From positions 1 to 64,000 of IMG/VR virus record IMGVR_UViG_3300025466_000023: DNA of 64,000 nt; one strand, written 5' to 3'. Positions 18,175 to 26,461 of this stretch are shown in pieces. The position numbers and the translations under genes were made by a program. Under the pieces are notes generated by a model. That model searched no databases and was not told the origin of the DNA. It saw only the letters and a list, made by a program, of their open reading frames with translations. Source of the stretch: a virus. Position 1 is the first letter of the stretch; each line of letters starts with the position of its first letter.

Positions 18175-19899
18175 TTACCAAGCACCAGGTACATCGGCTG
18201 GAGTGATTGGTATTCTAATCCATGTATTAATGTCAACGCACATATAGAAGTAACTGCCGTCCCATGTTACTTGTCCAGGTTGTCCAGGATTAGTACTAGA
18301 CGAAACTGTTGAAGGTCCTAAATTGCTAATAGTACCTCCTGTTGTTCCTTGTGCTAGGCTTAATATGCCGCCTGCTGTTATTGCCAATCCATTACCAACA
18401 ATAACGGATCCTAATTTTGTAGTTGTGGCTGTTGTTTGTGCAACTGCTGTAGATTGAACAGATCCGTCTGGGAACGTAATACTAGTACCTGCACCTGCAA
18501 GACGTAAATTGCCCTGCATGGTCAATGCGCCAGTTTTGTTAACTAAGAACTTACTAGACCATCCTGTTAATGCTGTAGGACTATTATAAACACCTGCATC
18601 AAATAATGTAGTACCGTTGTTGCTGTCGCCTACGATACGTAAACTGAAGTTAATGGAGTCTGTGGCTAGGCCTGCATTCAAGAATTGATTAGTGCGTAGC
18701 ACACTTGAATTATTACCGCCTTCAGTTACTATGGTATAAAGAACTTTGACTAGTCCGCTTCCTGGTGCAAGGACTAAATCATTTGTTCCTGTTGTTGAAA
18801 TTTCATTTGCTGTGAATACGGCGTTACCTGTTCCGCTTACATTGGCAGTCAGTAAGCCATCTGAAGTAACACTTAATCCAGAACCAACTTTAATAACGCC
18901 CAGGGTTGATGTTGTTGCTGGAGTTACCGCTGTTGTATTAACGCTAATCGTTCCATCTGCCGCGGCAAATATACCGTTGCCTAATTTTATTGTACCTAAT
19001 GCTAGGTTAGTTGCTGTTGATGTTAGGCTAAATGCTGTACGTGGAATGTTTCCACCGATATCACTGTAGCTCAATACCACATCGCCAGTTCGTCCTGCAA
19101 CACTTGTAACTTCCGCTGTAATACCATCAAACTTGTCCCAACTAGCTCCGTTGAATACAATTAAATCACCCACGTTCCAAATTGCAATGCCATCTATGTT
19201 TGTAGTTCCTGCTACAGATACTTTATAGTATGTACCTTTTGTACCAACACCGCTGGCCAGTGCAGGAATATTTGAATTTGCGTTCCATGTACCGGAATAA
19301 TTTAAACTACCTACTATGTTTGCACCTATTAAGCTAGCAGGAATATGTCCTGAACTATCTAAAGTTGCCACACCGTTTGGTTGTCCTAACAATGAACTAT
19401 CTATAGGAGTATATGATAATGCTCCGGTAACATCATTGCTGGTCAACGTAATGTTGCCTGTACGGCCATCGAAGCTTAATACACCCGAGTTACTTAATTT
19501 GTAGCTGATTGGATCAATTGCCAATCCTGTTCCAACTTTAATACCGCCTAGAGTAGATGTAGTTGCAACAGGTAATGTATATGTTGGTGGAACGCTGATA
19601 ACACCATTGCCATCTACTAAGATACCAGCACCAATCTTAACACCGCCTAATGTAACATTAGTTGCACTCAACAATGACGAATGCATTTCGTGTGTTGATG
19701 AATTATAATAGTAGGTAACTCCGTAATGATCAGATGGGTTTAACCAAGCCGCGGCGGCTTGATCTGTAACAGTTTCGTTACCTAATTTTAATGCGGTATA
19801 AACTTCGGAGAACATAGAGTTTACTTTTGTAAACGCTGTTCTTAAGTTATCGCCGTTGCCTTGATTAGCAGAAGTTCCTGTGTTAATGTAAAGTAGCAT
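18175..19899 (-). CDS. Tail fibre protein (574 aa)
   Basis: The N-terminus (NQGNGDNLRTAFTKVNSMFSE) matches the short helical segment that also begins the 2611-aa fibre (GNADTVNVAFNKINSNFTA), probably a shared attachment motif. It is followed by LGGVKIGAGILVDGNGV modules, a central segment typical of phage fibres (ALASGVGTKGTYYKVSVAG and FNGASWDKFDGI), and a PDGSVQSTA repeat. It ends with a short tip containing QPGQVTWDGSYFYMC. The role is host adhesion by inference. It starts 1 nt after the stop of the 169-aa gene. Confidence 0.8.
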   Translation of the reverse strand: MLLYINTGTSANQGNGDNLRTAFTKVNSMFSEVYTALKLGNETVTDQAAAAWLNPSDHYGVTYYYNSSTHEMHSSLLSATNVTLGGVKIGAGILVDGNGVISVPPTYTLPVATTSTLGGIKVGTGLAIDPISYKLSNSGVLSFDGRTGNITLTSNDVTGALSYTPIDSSLLGQPNGVATLDSSGHIPASLIGANIVGSLNYSGTWNANSNIPALASGVGTKGTYYKVSVAGTTNIDGIAIWNVGDLIVFNGASWDKFDGITAEVTSVAGRTGDVVLSYSDIGGNIPRTAFSLTSTATNLALGTIKLGNGIFAAADGTISVNTTAVTPATTSTLGVIKVGSGLSVTSDGLLTANVSGTGNAVFTANEISTTGTNDLVLAPGSGLVKVLYTIVTEGGNNSSVLRTNQFLNAGLATDSINFSLRIVGDSNNGTTLFDAGVYNSPTALTGWSSKFLVNKTGALTMQGNLRLAGAGTSITFPDGSVQSTAVAQTTATTTKLGSVIVGNGLAITAGGILSLAQGTTGGTISNLGPSTVSSSTNPGQPGQVTWDGSYFYMCVDINTWIRIPITPADVPGAW

Positions 19900-19900
19900 A

Positions 19901-20410
19901 TTATTTTATTCCTGCCAATGTTTTTAATGACGACAAACTATCGTCATCTTTATCTTTGGGCTCAGGAATCTGTCCTTCCTTATTTGGCCCTGCGATCTTT
20001 TCGTAATCTGTCATTGTTAGAACGCCATGACTTTTCATAGCCAAAATACGTTCAACAACCTTGTGTAATTCTACGTCTGTTTTTACGCCTTCTTTCATCA
20101 ATTCGAATAGTCTAATTAGTAGAGGAATATCTAAACTAACATGATCCTGTGCATCTGGGCCTTCTTCTAATTTACGAGACTGAGCTTCTAGCTGTGCTTC
20201 TAGCATATCCTCTAGGCTTCTAGTTTCAACGATCTTTTTAGTTTCTGTGTCTATTTTTCCGCCAGTTTGCATGGGAATATCTAATGCTAGACTGCGCAGA
20301 AAGTGCATACCACGATCCACTTGCTCCTGCGGAATGGGCACAGCACGAGCCTGCTTAATGGCTTTTGGGTCTGTTGAGACTTCGTTTAGTTTGGTCTTTG
20401 GGCGATTCAT
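19901..20410 (-). CDS. Uncharacterised charged protein heading the fibre operon
   Basis: Protein of 169 aa, hydrophilic and mostly helical by composition, with a Lys/Asp-rich C-terminus (EPKDKDDDSLSSL). I do not recognise a named family. It is the first gene of the minus-strand run of fibre genes, directly after a late-type TAAATA motif only 6 nt from its ATG and 1 nt before the next start. A structural, chaperone or assembly role is plausible from position only. Confidence 0.7.
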   Translation of the reverse strand: MNRPKTKLNEVSTDPKAIKQARAVPIPQEQVDRGMHFLRSLALDIPMQTGGKIDTETKKIVETRSLEDMLEAQLEAQSRKLEEGPDAQDHVSLDIPLLIRLFELMKEGVKTDVELHKVVERILAMKSHGVLTMTDYEKIAGPNKEGQIPEPKDKDDDSLSSLKTLAGIK

Positions 20411-20416
20411 ACAAGG

Positions 20417-20422
20417 TATTTA
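20417..20422 (-). promoter_or_regulatory. Late-type promoter (AATAAATAC) 6 nt from the ATG
   Basis: TAAATA core placed so that transcription would begin at or one base before the start codon of the 169-aa gene. It probably drives the 574-aa and 1373-aa fibres as well. Confidence 0.5.
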
Positions 20423-20499
20423 TTGCTTTGAGCTCTTGATTTTATCAAGCTGTGATGTTATACTAATGGTTGTTTTAAACCCTAATAAATATTGATATC

Positions 20500-21015
20500 A
20501 TGTCCGATACTCTAGTCTTAAACGCAGACGGAGGACCAATCAGTTTGCTTCCATTAAGCGTAATCAACTGGCAAGAAGCCATCCGTTACATGGTCTTAGA
20601 AAAGGCCGATGTACTGGAATGGCACGACGATTGGATCGTGCGCTCAGCTCGCTGGGAAACTCGTGTTCCATCGGTGATTATTATCCGCGAGTATATGAAA
20701 AAGAAGACAAACATTCGCTATTCTAAGCAAAATGTGTTTCTTCGTGACGGATATAGATGTCAATACTGCGGTGCTGACGTTAATAGACGCTCTGCTACCC
20801 TAGATCACGTACAACCCGTGAGCAAGGGCGGAAAATCAGTGTGGGAAAACTCTGTGACTGCTTGCGGACCATGCAACAGTCGTAAGGGACACGATAGCAA
20901 GATGAAGCCTAAAGTTAAGGCTTACAGGCCAACGTATTGGGAATTAGTTGAAAAACGCAAGAAATTGCCGTTTGATTTGAGACACCCAAATTGGGCAAAT
21001 TATATCAGCTATTAA
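20500..21015 (+). CDS. HNH endonuclease
   Basis: Protein of 171 aa with a complete HNH domain. A zinc pair CQYCGA (~residues 87-92) and a second pair CGPC (~residue 125) flank [11 protein letters not shown], which carries the catalytic His, followed by [16 protein letters not shown]. The ~80-residue N-terminal region ([18 protein letters not shown]) matches a stand-alone bacterial and phage HNH family rather than the intron-associated homing type. Possible roles include host DNA degradation, packaging or recombination. It converges with the IF-1 gene and overlaps it by 4 nt. A TAAATA motif lies 8 nt upstream of the ATG. Confidence 0.88.
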   Translation: MSDTLVLNADGGPISLLPLSVINWQEAIRYMVLEKADVLEWHDDWIVRSARWETRVPSVIIIREYMKKKTNIRYSKQNVFLRDGYRCQYCGADVNRRSATLDHVQPVSKGGKSVWENSVTACGPCNSRKGHDSKMKPKVKAYRPTYWELVEKRKKLPFDLRHPNWANYISY

Positions 21016-21227
21016 CCTCTATAAACTATACGGCCTTTAGTTAGGTCGTATGGGCTAACTTCTATTTTGACTCGATCGCCAAGTAGGATCTGTATCCTAT
21101 TTTGGCGCATCTTTCCAGATATATGGCCAAGTAGTTTGTAACCGTCTGTGGTTATAATACGAAACATAGCATTTGGTAATACTTCTTCTACGATTCCTTC
21201 CAATCGTATGACATCTTCTTTTGACAC
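21012..21227 (-). CDS. infA: Translation initiation factor IF-1
   Basis: Protein of 71 aa, the normal IF-1 length. It aligns over its whole length with bacterial IF-1: [20 protein letters not shown] at the start, then [20 protein letters not shown] and [13 protein letters not shown]. This is the single S1/OB-fold domain that binds the ribosomal A-site during initiation. A phage copy could bias initiation towards viral mRNAs, perhaps the leaderless ones predicted in this window, but that is inference. It is the last gene of the ligase transcript and has an intact frame. Confidence 0.93.
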   Translation of the reverse strand: MSKEDVIRLEGIVEEVLPNAMFRIITTDGYKLLGHISGKMRQNRIQILLGDRVKIEVSPYDLTKGRIVYRG

Positions 21228-21244
21228 TTTAGTTCTTTTCTCCG

Positions 21245-21802
21245 TTATGTTGCACTAAAATTAGTAGAAAGTACGATTCTTTGTTTCCCAGCCGGTTTAG
21301 GTTCCGAACTGTGAATTAAAAATCCTGGCATTACTACCATCATGCCGGTGACTGGTGTAATAGGGATACTTGCTCTGCAATTTCCAAATCTACGCTTGTC
21401 ATCAATGTTTTTCCAACTGTATGCAATCAAAGGATCTTGAATCAACAAATCGCCACCATCCTCGTCTATATATAGATACAGTATACCAATCATAAATGAA
21501 GACCCGTGATGATGCGGAGCAATGTATTCACCATCTTTATATCTATTAATCCACGCTCTTTCTAAATTAAGGGTAGATCTAGTATTTGAGTTTTGAGACA
21601 TAAGCTCGTTGCCCATACTTAAAAACTTTTCCTTTAATGTCTGAAAGGTTGGATCACCTAAAGTTTCGTCCCAAAGATTAAACTCATCAACGTTATCTCT
21701 TTTTTTAACTGATCTTAGTTTTACAATTAATTCTGCGATAGAATCTAAAGGAAAATGATCTATTAAAGCATCGACTTTGGTAATATTAACTAACTGTCCC
21801 AC
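21245..21802 (-). CDS. Putative 2OG-Fe(II) oxygenase (TIGR02466-like)
   Basis: Protein of 185 aa. The iron-binding region reads as [30 protein letters not shown] and the distal part has [21 protein letters not shown], giving a downstream His and a 2-oxoglutarate-binding Arg. This layout matches small phage and marine bacterial putative 2OG-Fe(II) oxygenases. The substrate is unknown. It starts 1 nt after the 80-aa gene upstream and belongs to the ligase operon. Confidence 0.75.
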   Translation of the reverse strand: MGQLVNITKVDALIDHFPLDSIAELIVKLRSVKKRDNVDEFNLWDETLGDPTFQTLKEKFLSMGNELMSQNSNTRSTLNLERAWINRYKDGEYIAPHHHGSSFMIGILYLYIDEDGGDLLIQDPLIAYSWKNIDDKRRFGNCRASIPITPVTGMMVVMPGFLIHSSEPKPAGKQRIVLSTNFSAT

Positions 21803-21803
21803 G

Positions 21804-22046
21804 TTAAATCTTTTCCCCTTTTAAGCCTTTAACTACTAGATCTTTAGCTCTTTGGTCAAGCTCTGCTTCTTCAGCTTCTAGCATTTTAATAGCCATTAAT
21901 GACATGTATTCGGCCAGGGCTTCTTTACCTTCTTCAGTCCAGCGGCTATAATGAGAACTGACTGAACTGTAGTAATAGAACTTACGATTCCGCATAAGTT
22001 CTTGTACGCCGCCAAACATCAGTTCTTTTATAGCATCTTTATCCAT
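21804..22046 (-). CDS. Small conserved-looking phage protein (80 aa)
   Basis: I place the start at 22046, 1 nt after the ligase stop; a longer frame exists but would overlap the ligase gene by more than 200 nt. The 80 residues are mostly helical with an acidic and basic C-terminal half (AEEAELDQRAKDLVVKGL). The middle reads FGGVQELMRNRKFYYYSSV. I recognise no named domain. It is probably co-translated with the ligase. Confidence 0.65.
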   Translation of the reverse strand: MDKDAIKELMFGGVQELMRNRKFYYYSSVSSHYSRWTEEGKEALAEYMSLMAIKMLEAEEAELDQRAKDLVVKGLKGEKI

Positions 22047-22047
22047 T

Positions 22048-23337
22048 TTAGATTTTTTCACCTTTTGCGAAACCACGGAATCGAAGGAACCTAGGAAACC
22101 GTAGCGAGTATATGTCTTCACTGTCTTGATTCCTAGTTGCCGCATCTGCTCGGACTTCGACCACCTGTCCAACAACAGTATCTTTGTTAATCCATATATC
22201 ATCTCGGAGATCGTCAGTGAAGCCCGATCCAACATTGACTTTAATTGCTTTACCATCATCAATACCTTCGCAAATTAATGCTCCCAGTTTGCCTTCGTTT
22301 TTACCTGTACCTTCTTCTACTGCCGTAACAGTTAAGCTAACTTCGATAAACGGCTTTTGTTTGAGCCAGCTGACGCTACGTTTGCACTCATATACAGCAT
22401 TAGGATCCTTGATCATAATACCTTCATAACCTGCTTCGATTGCGTCTTTATTGAACTGTTTGAACTGTAATTCACCTACAAATTCGTCAAGATTGACTTC
22501 TGTTTGAGGGATAATATCTATATTGCCGCATTTGTCAAAGAAAGGCTTAAATGTCTTTAATAGCGCACTACGACGCTTTTGTCCCATAATGCTTTTGCCT
22601 TTTTGGAATTCACTTAAAGGAAGCACATCGAATACCATTAGACGTGCATCAGTTGCCTGCACATCATCTTTACGATGCACCTGCTTCATTAAAGTTTGGA
22701 ATGAACTAGATACTACTTCACCGTCGAAAACAAAACTTCGACCAAAGTCATCGATATTGGCTAAAAGTGCATCTGCGATATGACTAAAGTTCTCTAACAC
22801 TTTGCCATTACGAGTGTATTGAACAACTGTTTTAGTTTCATAATTTAGAATCGTAATACAGCGAACACCGTCGAGTTTTGGTTCGAGCAGTTTGGTTCCT
22901 ATAATTTTCTTTTCGTGATTGGCACCATCGTGTGCTAACATACATTCAAAAACAGGAATAGCGTTCTTAACAATCTTATTGATAGTCTTTTCGCTTACAC
23001 CGCAACGCAAATCTTTAATAAGAATGCGGCGATACCAATCATTCCATTGTGCATTTGTACTTGCACTTAGAGCTAACTCAATTGCATTACGAGCATCGTC
23101 ACCTGTTAATTGTCGAGTAGCTAACAAATTACATAGTTCTTTGAAAGCGCCCCAAGGAAGACCTTGTCCATCAGGACCGCTAAACTTAGGAACTTTCTTA
23201 ACTCCGTAAGTGATATAGGGGCTAAGGGCCATATGAAACCCTTCTAATAATTCTACGTTATCTTTCTCACGTTCAATGATCGCTTCTTTGGCGAGACGTG
23301 AATTATCTGCTTCTAGCTCTTGAATTATTTGATACAT
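22048..23337 (-). CDS. ATP-dependent DNA ligase
   Basis: Protein of 429 aa. It seals nicks using an AMP-lysine intermediate. The nucleotidyltransferase motifs are all present: motif I EPKLDGVRC with Lys154, motif III FVFDGEVV, motif IV EGIMIKDP and motif V WLKQKP. An OB-fold domain follows (LGALICEGIDDGKAIKVNVG). An N-terminal helical domain of ~130 residues is similar in size to T4 gp30. It is the first gene of a minus-strand operon behind a consensus early promoter, fitting a role in DNA replication and repair. Spacing to the next gene is 1 nt. Confidence 0.95.
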   Translation of the reverse strand: MYQIIQELEADNSRLAKEAIIEREKDNVELLEGFHMALSPYITYGVKKVPKFSGPDGQGLPWGAFKELCNLLATRQLTGDDARNAIELALSASTNAQWNDWYRRILIKDLRCGVSEKTINKIVKNAIPVFECMLAHDGANHEKKIIGTKLLEPKLDGVRCITILNYETKTVVQYTRNGKVLENFSHIADALLANIDDFGRSFVFDGEVVSSSFQTLMKQVHRKDDVQATDARLMVFDVLPLSEFQKGKSIMGQKRRSALLKTFKPFFDKCGNIDIIPQTEVNLDEFVGELQFKQFNKDAIEAGYEGIMIKDPNAVYECKRSVSWLKQKPFIEVSLTVTAVEEGTGKNEGKLGALICEGIDDGKAIKVNVGSGFTDDLRDDIWINKDTVVGQVVEVRADAATRNQDSEDIYSLRFPRFLRFRGFAKGEKI

Positions 23338-23366
23338 GGAATACCTTTCTAATTGAACATAACAAT

Positions 23367-23395
23367 ATTATAGCAGATTTTTACCAATCTGTCAA
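23367..23395 (-). promoter_or_regulatory. Early sigma-70 promoter of the ligase operon
   Basis: Perfect TTGACA and TATAAT on the minus strand with a 17-bp spacer. The spacer contains GGTAAAAAT, a degenerate form of the operator seen in the plus-strand early promoters. Confidence 0.85.
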
Positions 23396-23629
23396 GACCT
23401 GTATGTTTACTTGGGTATCTTTTGCATTAGTTAGGCGCACTTTTCCGCTAACTTTGGTAGCGTAAGTCATTGTAAATGTTGATCTTATTGCGCCTTTATC
23501 CGTTAACCAATGTAGAAATACTTTGGAATCTGGATTTGGGACTAGGATTGCGGCTTCTCCAAAATCGTAATCTACTACACTACGGCCGCCTAGCTGTATT
23601 GGTTTGGTGTTTAGCTGTTTGTATAGCAT
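23381..23629 (-). CDS. Hypothetical protein (82 aa) after ErpA-like gene
   Basis: I choose the start at 23629, 1 nt after the stop of the ErpA-like gene, instead of an upstream in-frame ATG inside that gene. The protein is small and probably beta-rich (GGRSVVDYDFGEAAILVPNP, then RLTNAKDTQVNIQVLTDW). I do not recognise a family. Its 3' end overlaps the -35 region of the ligase promoter. Confidence 0.6.
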   Translation of the reverse strand: MLYKQLNTKPIQLGGRSVVDYDFGEAAILVPNPDSKVFLHWLTDKGAIRSTFTMTYATKVSGKVRLTNAKDTQVNIQVLTDW

Positions 23630-23630
23630 C

Positions 23631-23960
23631 TTACACGGAGAATGAACTACCACATCCACAAGTTGTTTGGGCATTGGGATTTTGGATTACAAACTGACTG
23701 CCGCGAATATCTTCTTTATAGTCTAATGTTGCTCCAACAAGATATTGATGGCTCATAGAATCTATTAGAACAGTAATAGAACCTTTTGTGATTTCAAAAT
23801 CATCTTCGTTTACTTCGCTGTCAAAAGTAAAGCCATATTGAAATCCTGAGCAACCGCCGCCCTGCACAAAACATCGAAGTTTTAAATTAGGATCATTTTC
23901 TTCTGCCAACAGATCGGCTATTTTATCTATACACGATTGAGTTACTGTTATTTGTTCCAT
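23631..23960 (-). CDS. A-type Fe-S carrier protein, ErpA/IscA family
   Basis: Protein of 109 aa. The three cluster ligands of the family are present: Cys37 in [15 protein letters not shown], and Cys101 and Cys103 in TTCGCGSSF. The [11 protein letters not shown] signature is closer to ErpA than to IscA. A-type carriers receive Fe-S clusters from a scaffold and pass them to apo-enzymes. It lies one gene downstream of IscU and touches the oxygenase stop. With four radical SAM proteins nearby, it probably supplies their [4Fe-4S] clusters. Confidence 0.92.
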   Translation of the reverse strand: MEQITVTQSCIDKIADLLAEENDPNLKLRCFVQGGGCSGFQYGFTFDSEVNEDDFEITKGSITVLIDSMSHQYLVGATLDYKEDIRGSQFVIQNPNAQTTCGCGSSFSV

Positions 23961-24553
23961 TATATTTTTATTACTAAAGATTCATCCCAACCAACTTTTG
24001 CAACTTTTTCATATTCTAAATTCCAACTTATTGCAAGTCTAAGCCGTTGTTGATCTTTATTCGTATTTATGGGCAAAACCATATGCATCAAATAACCTGG
24101 GAATAGAACTGCATGCATTTTTTGAGGAGTGTAATAAAAATCCGTGCAATTTCCATGCACTTCTCCTCTGTAATCCGTTACTGTACCTCTATAAAAATCT
24201 TGGGAACCCCTTGGATCTATAAAACATATATCGCCCCCACCTTCAGTTACGTAGAATGTTCCGACCATCCATGCTCCTGGATGACAATGATTAGGTATAA
24301 AATGAGTAGGCTCGGATATAACTCTTGCCCACGCTCTATTAAACACTATATAACCATCTGTGTATCCAACTGATATAGCATATTCTCTAGCAGAAGATAA
24401 TATTCTTCTTAAAAATATTTGACTTTCATTAGAAGTCAAAGCCATCGGATCTAAATTAACTTTCATCAATTGGTAAGACATTTCTACTATAACAGTTTCT
24501 ATGTCAGCCCAATCGTCGATCCAAATATCTGTAGGGAAAAGGGTTTTTTTCAA
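23960..24553 (-). CDS. Putative 2OG-Fe(II) oxygenase (TIGR02466-like)
   Basis: Protein of 197 aa. The iron-site region is [31 protein letters not shown], and the distal segment [28 protein letters not shown] supplies the third His and the Arg. It is distantly similar to the 185-aa oxygenase 2 kb away. Its start overlaps the IscU stop by 4 nt (ATGA), so it is translated with the Fe-S genes. The substrate is unknown. Confidence 0.75.
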   Translation of the reverse strand: MKKTLFPTDIWIDDWADIETVIVEMSYQLMKVNLDPMALTSNESQIFLRRILSSAREYAISVGYTDGYIVFNRAWARVISEPTHFIPNHCHPGAWMVGTFYVTEGGGDICFIDPRGSQDFYRGTVTDYRGEVHGNCTDFYYTPQKMHAVLFPGYLMHMVLPINTNKDQQRLRLAISWNLEYEKVAKVGWDESLVIKI

Positions 24554-24930
24554 TTATTTTTGTTTTTATAATCTGCTACTGCGGCTTTGATTGCGTCCTC
24601 TGCGAGGATTGAGCAGTGGATTTTAACAGGTGGAAGAGCCAGCTCTTCGGCGATGTCACTGTTTTTAAGAAGTCCCGCTTGGTCGATGTGCATTCCTTTG
24701 ATCCATTCAGTAACCAATGAGCTGGAGGCAATTGCTGATCCGCATCCATAAGTCTTGAATCGTGCATCTTCTATAATTCCTTCTTTGTTTACTTTGATCT
24801 GTAATTTCATTACATCGCCACAAGCAGGTGCTCCTACCATTCCTGTGCCAACTCCCTCTTCGTCTTTAGGGAATGAACCCACGTTGCGTGGGTTTTCGTA
24901 ATGATCAATTACCTTGTCTGAATAAGCCAT
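24550..24930 (-). CDS. iscU: Fe-S cluster scaffold protein IscU
   Basis: Protein of 126 aa, nearly the E. coli IscU length. Cys37, Cys63 and Cys106 fall at the same numbering as in E. coli, with Asp39 beside the first Cys. The HscA chaperone motif LPPVK is at 99-103. IscU assembles [2Fe-2S] and [4Fe-4S] clusters from sulfur delivered by IscS. No iscS, hscA or ferredoxin gene is visible here, so it must use host partners. The operon with two A-type carriers suggests boosting of cluster supply late in infection. Confidence 0.95.
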   Translation of the reverse strand: MAYSDKVIDHYENPRNVGSFPKDEEGVGTGMVGAPACGDVMKLQIKVNKEGIIEDARFKTYGCGSAIASSSLVTEWIKGMHIDQAGLLKNSDIAEELALPPVKIHCSILAEDAIKAAVADYKNKNN

Positions 24931-24931
24931 A

Positions 24932-25249
24932 TTAGTTTGGTACTAGTACAGTTTTGTAACAATTACAACTAGCATCAAGGATAGCTTCCCAATGATAGCC
25001 CGCAGGCTGTGGCATCACCGGAGCGGCTGGGGGAGGATAAACAGGCTGTGGTTGTACGTAAACAACGTTTGGCTGGACCGGACGAGCTATCTCGTATCCA
25101 ATTACACCTCCGATTACAGTAGGCACTACCCACCCATAATTTGGACGATAAACATAGTGTCCGCCACCGTGGTGCCAACCTTCAGCATATGATGTCATGC
25201 ACATGCTTAACCCTGCAGATAAAATAATTGGTAACAATAGTTTTTTCAT
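24932..25249 (-). CDS. Small exported protein
   Basis: Protein of 105 aa with a clear signal peptide (MKKLLLPIILSAGLSMCMTS, probable cleavage after YA). The mature part is rich in Gly, His, Tyr and Pro (GWHHGGGHYVYRPNYGW), has a short Gly-rich hydrophobic stretch (VVPTVIGGVIGYEIA), a proline-rich linker and a C-terminal Cys pair (CNC). It may sit in the envelope during lysis or exclusion, or be a host-derived periplasmic protein. I recognise no named family. A late-type promoter and an AAGGAG ribosome site precede it. Confidence 0.75.
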   Translation of the reverse strand: MKKLLLPIILSAGLSMCMTSYAEGWHHGGGHYVYRPNYGWVVPTVIGGVIGYEIARPVQPNVVYVQPQPVYPPPAAPVMPQPAGYHWEAILDASCNCYKTVLVPN

Positions 25250-25310
25250 AATAAGTACTCCTTCGTACTAATATAACGTTTGAACAACTCAAATAGTTGA
25301 CTTGCATCAG

Positions 25311-25316
25311 TATTTA
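25311..25316 (-). promoter_or_regulatory. Late-type promoter (ATATAAATAC) of the iscU operon
   Basis: Full TATAAATA on the minus strand, about 60 nt upstream of the exported-protein gene. It points away from the late motif of iscA, forming a divergent late promoter pair. Confidence 0.65.
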
Positions 25317-25319
25317 TAT

Positions 25320-25325
25320 TAAATA
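25320..25325 (+). promoter_or_regulatory. Late-type promoter for a leaderless iscA mRNA
   Basis: TAAATA exactly 5 nt before the ATG at 25331, so the A of the start codon would be position +1. Confidence 0.6.
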
Positions 25326-25330
25326 ATAGC

Positions 25331-25657
25331 ATGATTACACTAACAGAGCAAGCCCAAAAGAAAGTTTTATCGCTATTATCACAACGTGGTAAGGGGGCAG
25401 GTATCCGTTTAGGAGTTAAAACAACCGGTTGCTCTGGACTAGCTTATGTGTTAGAATATGTAGACGAGTACACTCCGGAAACAGGTGTTACCAACTTTGC
25501 CCATAACGAGTTTTGTGTGTTAGTTGACCACAAGAGCCTAGCTTATATGGACGGAATGGTTGTAGATTGGGTTCGCAACGGACTCAACGAGGGTTTTGAA
25601 TTCCAAAACCCCAATGAACGTGACAAGTGTGGTTGCGGAGAAAGTTTTAGAGTCTAA
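25331..25657 (+). CDS. iscA: A-type Fe-S carrier protein IscA
   Basis: Protein of 108 aa with the IscA ligand set: Cys34 in GVKTTGCSGLAYVLEY, and Cys100 and Cys102 in DKCGCGESF. The length and the TTGCSGLAY signature match IscA rather than ErpA, so the window has one of each type. It is transcribed divergently from the iscU operon, apparently from a leaderless late promoter. Its stop overlaps the stop of the converging PhyH-type gene by 4 nt. The likely job is delivery of Fe-S clusters to phage radical SAM enzymes. Confidence 0.94.
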   Translation: MITLTEQAQKKVLSLLSQRGKGAGIRLGVKTTGCSGLAYVLEYVDEYTPETGVTNFAHNEFCVLVDHKSLAYMDGMVVDWVRNGLNEGFEFQNPNERDKCGCGESFRV

Positions 25658-26460
25658 CTATCGAACGTGTACCACTCGTACAAATTCATTTCGTTTTTAC
25701 CAATCTTAGTAAATCTATTTTTGAATCCATCAATTAGCTCTTTATTGATTTTATAGATTTCTTCTTTGGCCTCAGTGTCCGGGATAAAGTTTTCTATAGA
25801 GATTTTAATATTACCATCTAGTGAATGTAATGCTATTGCTACTCTGTGCGTATCGACATCTTGTGTTCGATGTATTATATCGCCCCTGCATAACAATAGA
25901 TCTCCTGCTTTGATTTTAGGAGAGATTTTAATATCTTCAATATTGACATTTAGATACCATTCTTGATTGATATCATCTTCTATTACTTTTGTACGATTTC
26001 CCTCTGGAAAGAAACGTGTAGCTCCTTTACCTTTAAGTCTTTCGGCGCCAGCAGAATCATATTCAGCCAAGGTCTTATAACTTAAAACACTCAGTCCAGA
26101 TTTTTCAACGTCGGGTTTGACAATAGGGATATAAAATTTTAATACACTATTATGATTCTTAAAGAATAGATAAGTTCCGTGATCCTGATGCCAATCTAAG
26201 TTCATCATAGTAGTATCTGAAAACAACCCGCCCGGAACAATCGTATCTGTATAAACAGGAGATTGCTTGATAATATCTCTTAACTTTGGCTCAAGTTGTT
26301 TGACTACAAATTCTGGAACATCGTGAAATACTACCGTATCTGGACTTAAAGTAAGGGTAGACTTGCTTTTCATGTATTCTTTGATCAAAAAGATCAAATC
26401 ATGTGTATTAAAAAAATCTGGGATAACAACAAATCCATGTTCTGTCAGTTCATTATACAT
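25654..26460 (-). CDS. Phytanoyl-CoA dioxygenase (PhyH)-like 2OG-Fe(II) oxygenase
   Basis: Protein of 268 aa. The iron-binding HxD is His91-Gln-Asp93 in LDWHQDHGTYL. The distal His and Arg are in LLLCRGDIIHRTQDVDTHRVAIALH. The fold context (GFVVIPDFF at the N-terminus, KAGDLLLCRGD before the distal His) is typical of the PhyH family, which hydroxylates small molecules or acyl chains. It is the last gene of the radical SAM cluster and lies 1 nt after the DUF3050 gene, so it probably acts in the same pathway. The substrate cannot be told from sequence. Confidence 0.85.
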   Translation of the reverse strand: MYNELTEHGFVVIPDFFNTHDLIFLIKEYMKSKSTLTLSPDTVVFHDVPEFVVKQLEPKLRDIIKQSPVYTDTIVPGGLFSDTTMMNLDWHQDHGTYLFFKNHNSVLKFYIPIVKPDVEKSGLSVLSYKTLAEYDSAGAERLKGKGATRFFPEGNRTKVIEDDINQEWYLNVNIEDIKISPKIKAGDLLLCRGDIIHRTQDVDTHRVAIALHSLDGNIKISIENFIPDTEAKEEIYKINKELIDGFKNRFTKIGKNEMNLYEWYTFDS

Positions 26461-26461
26461 A

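Noticed and set aside
22047-22262. Upstream start for the 80-aa gene
   Set aside because: It would overlap the ligase gene by over 200 nt. The internal ATG lies 1 nt after the ligase stop, as for other genes in this operon.
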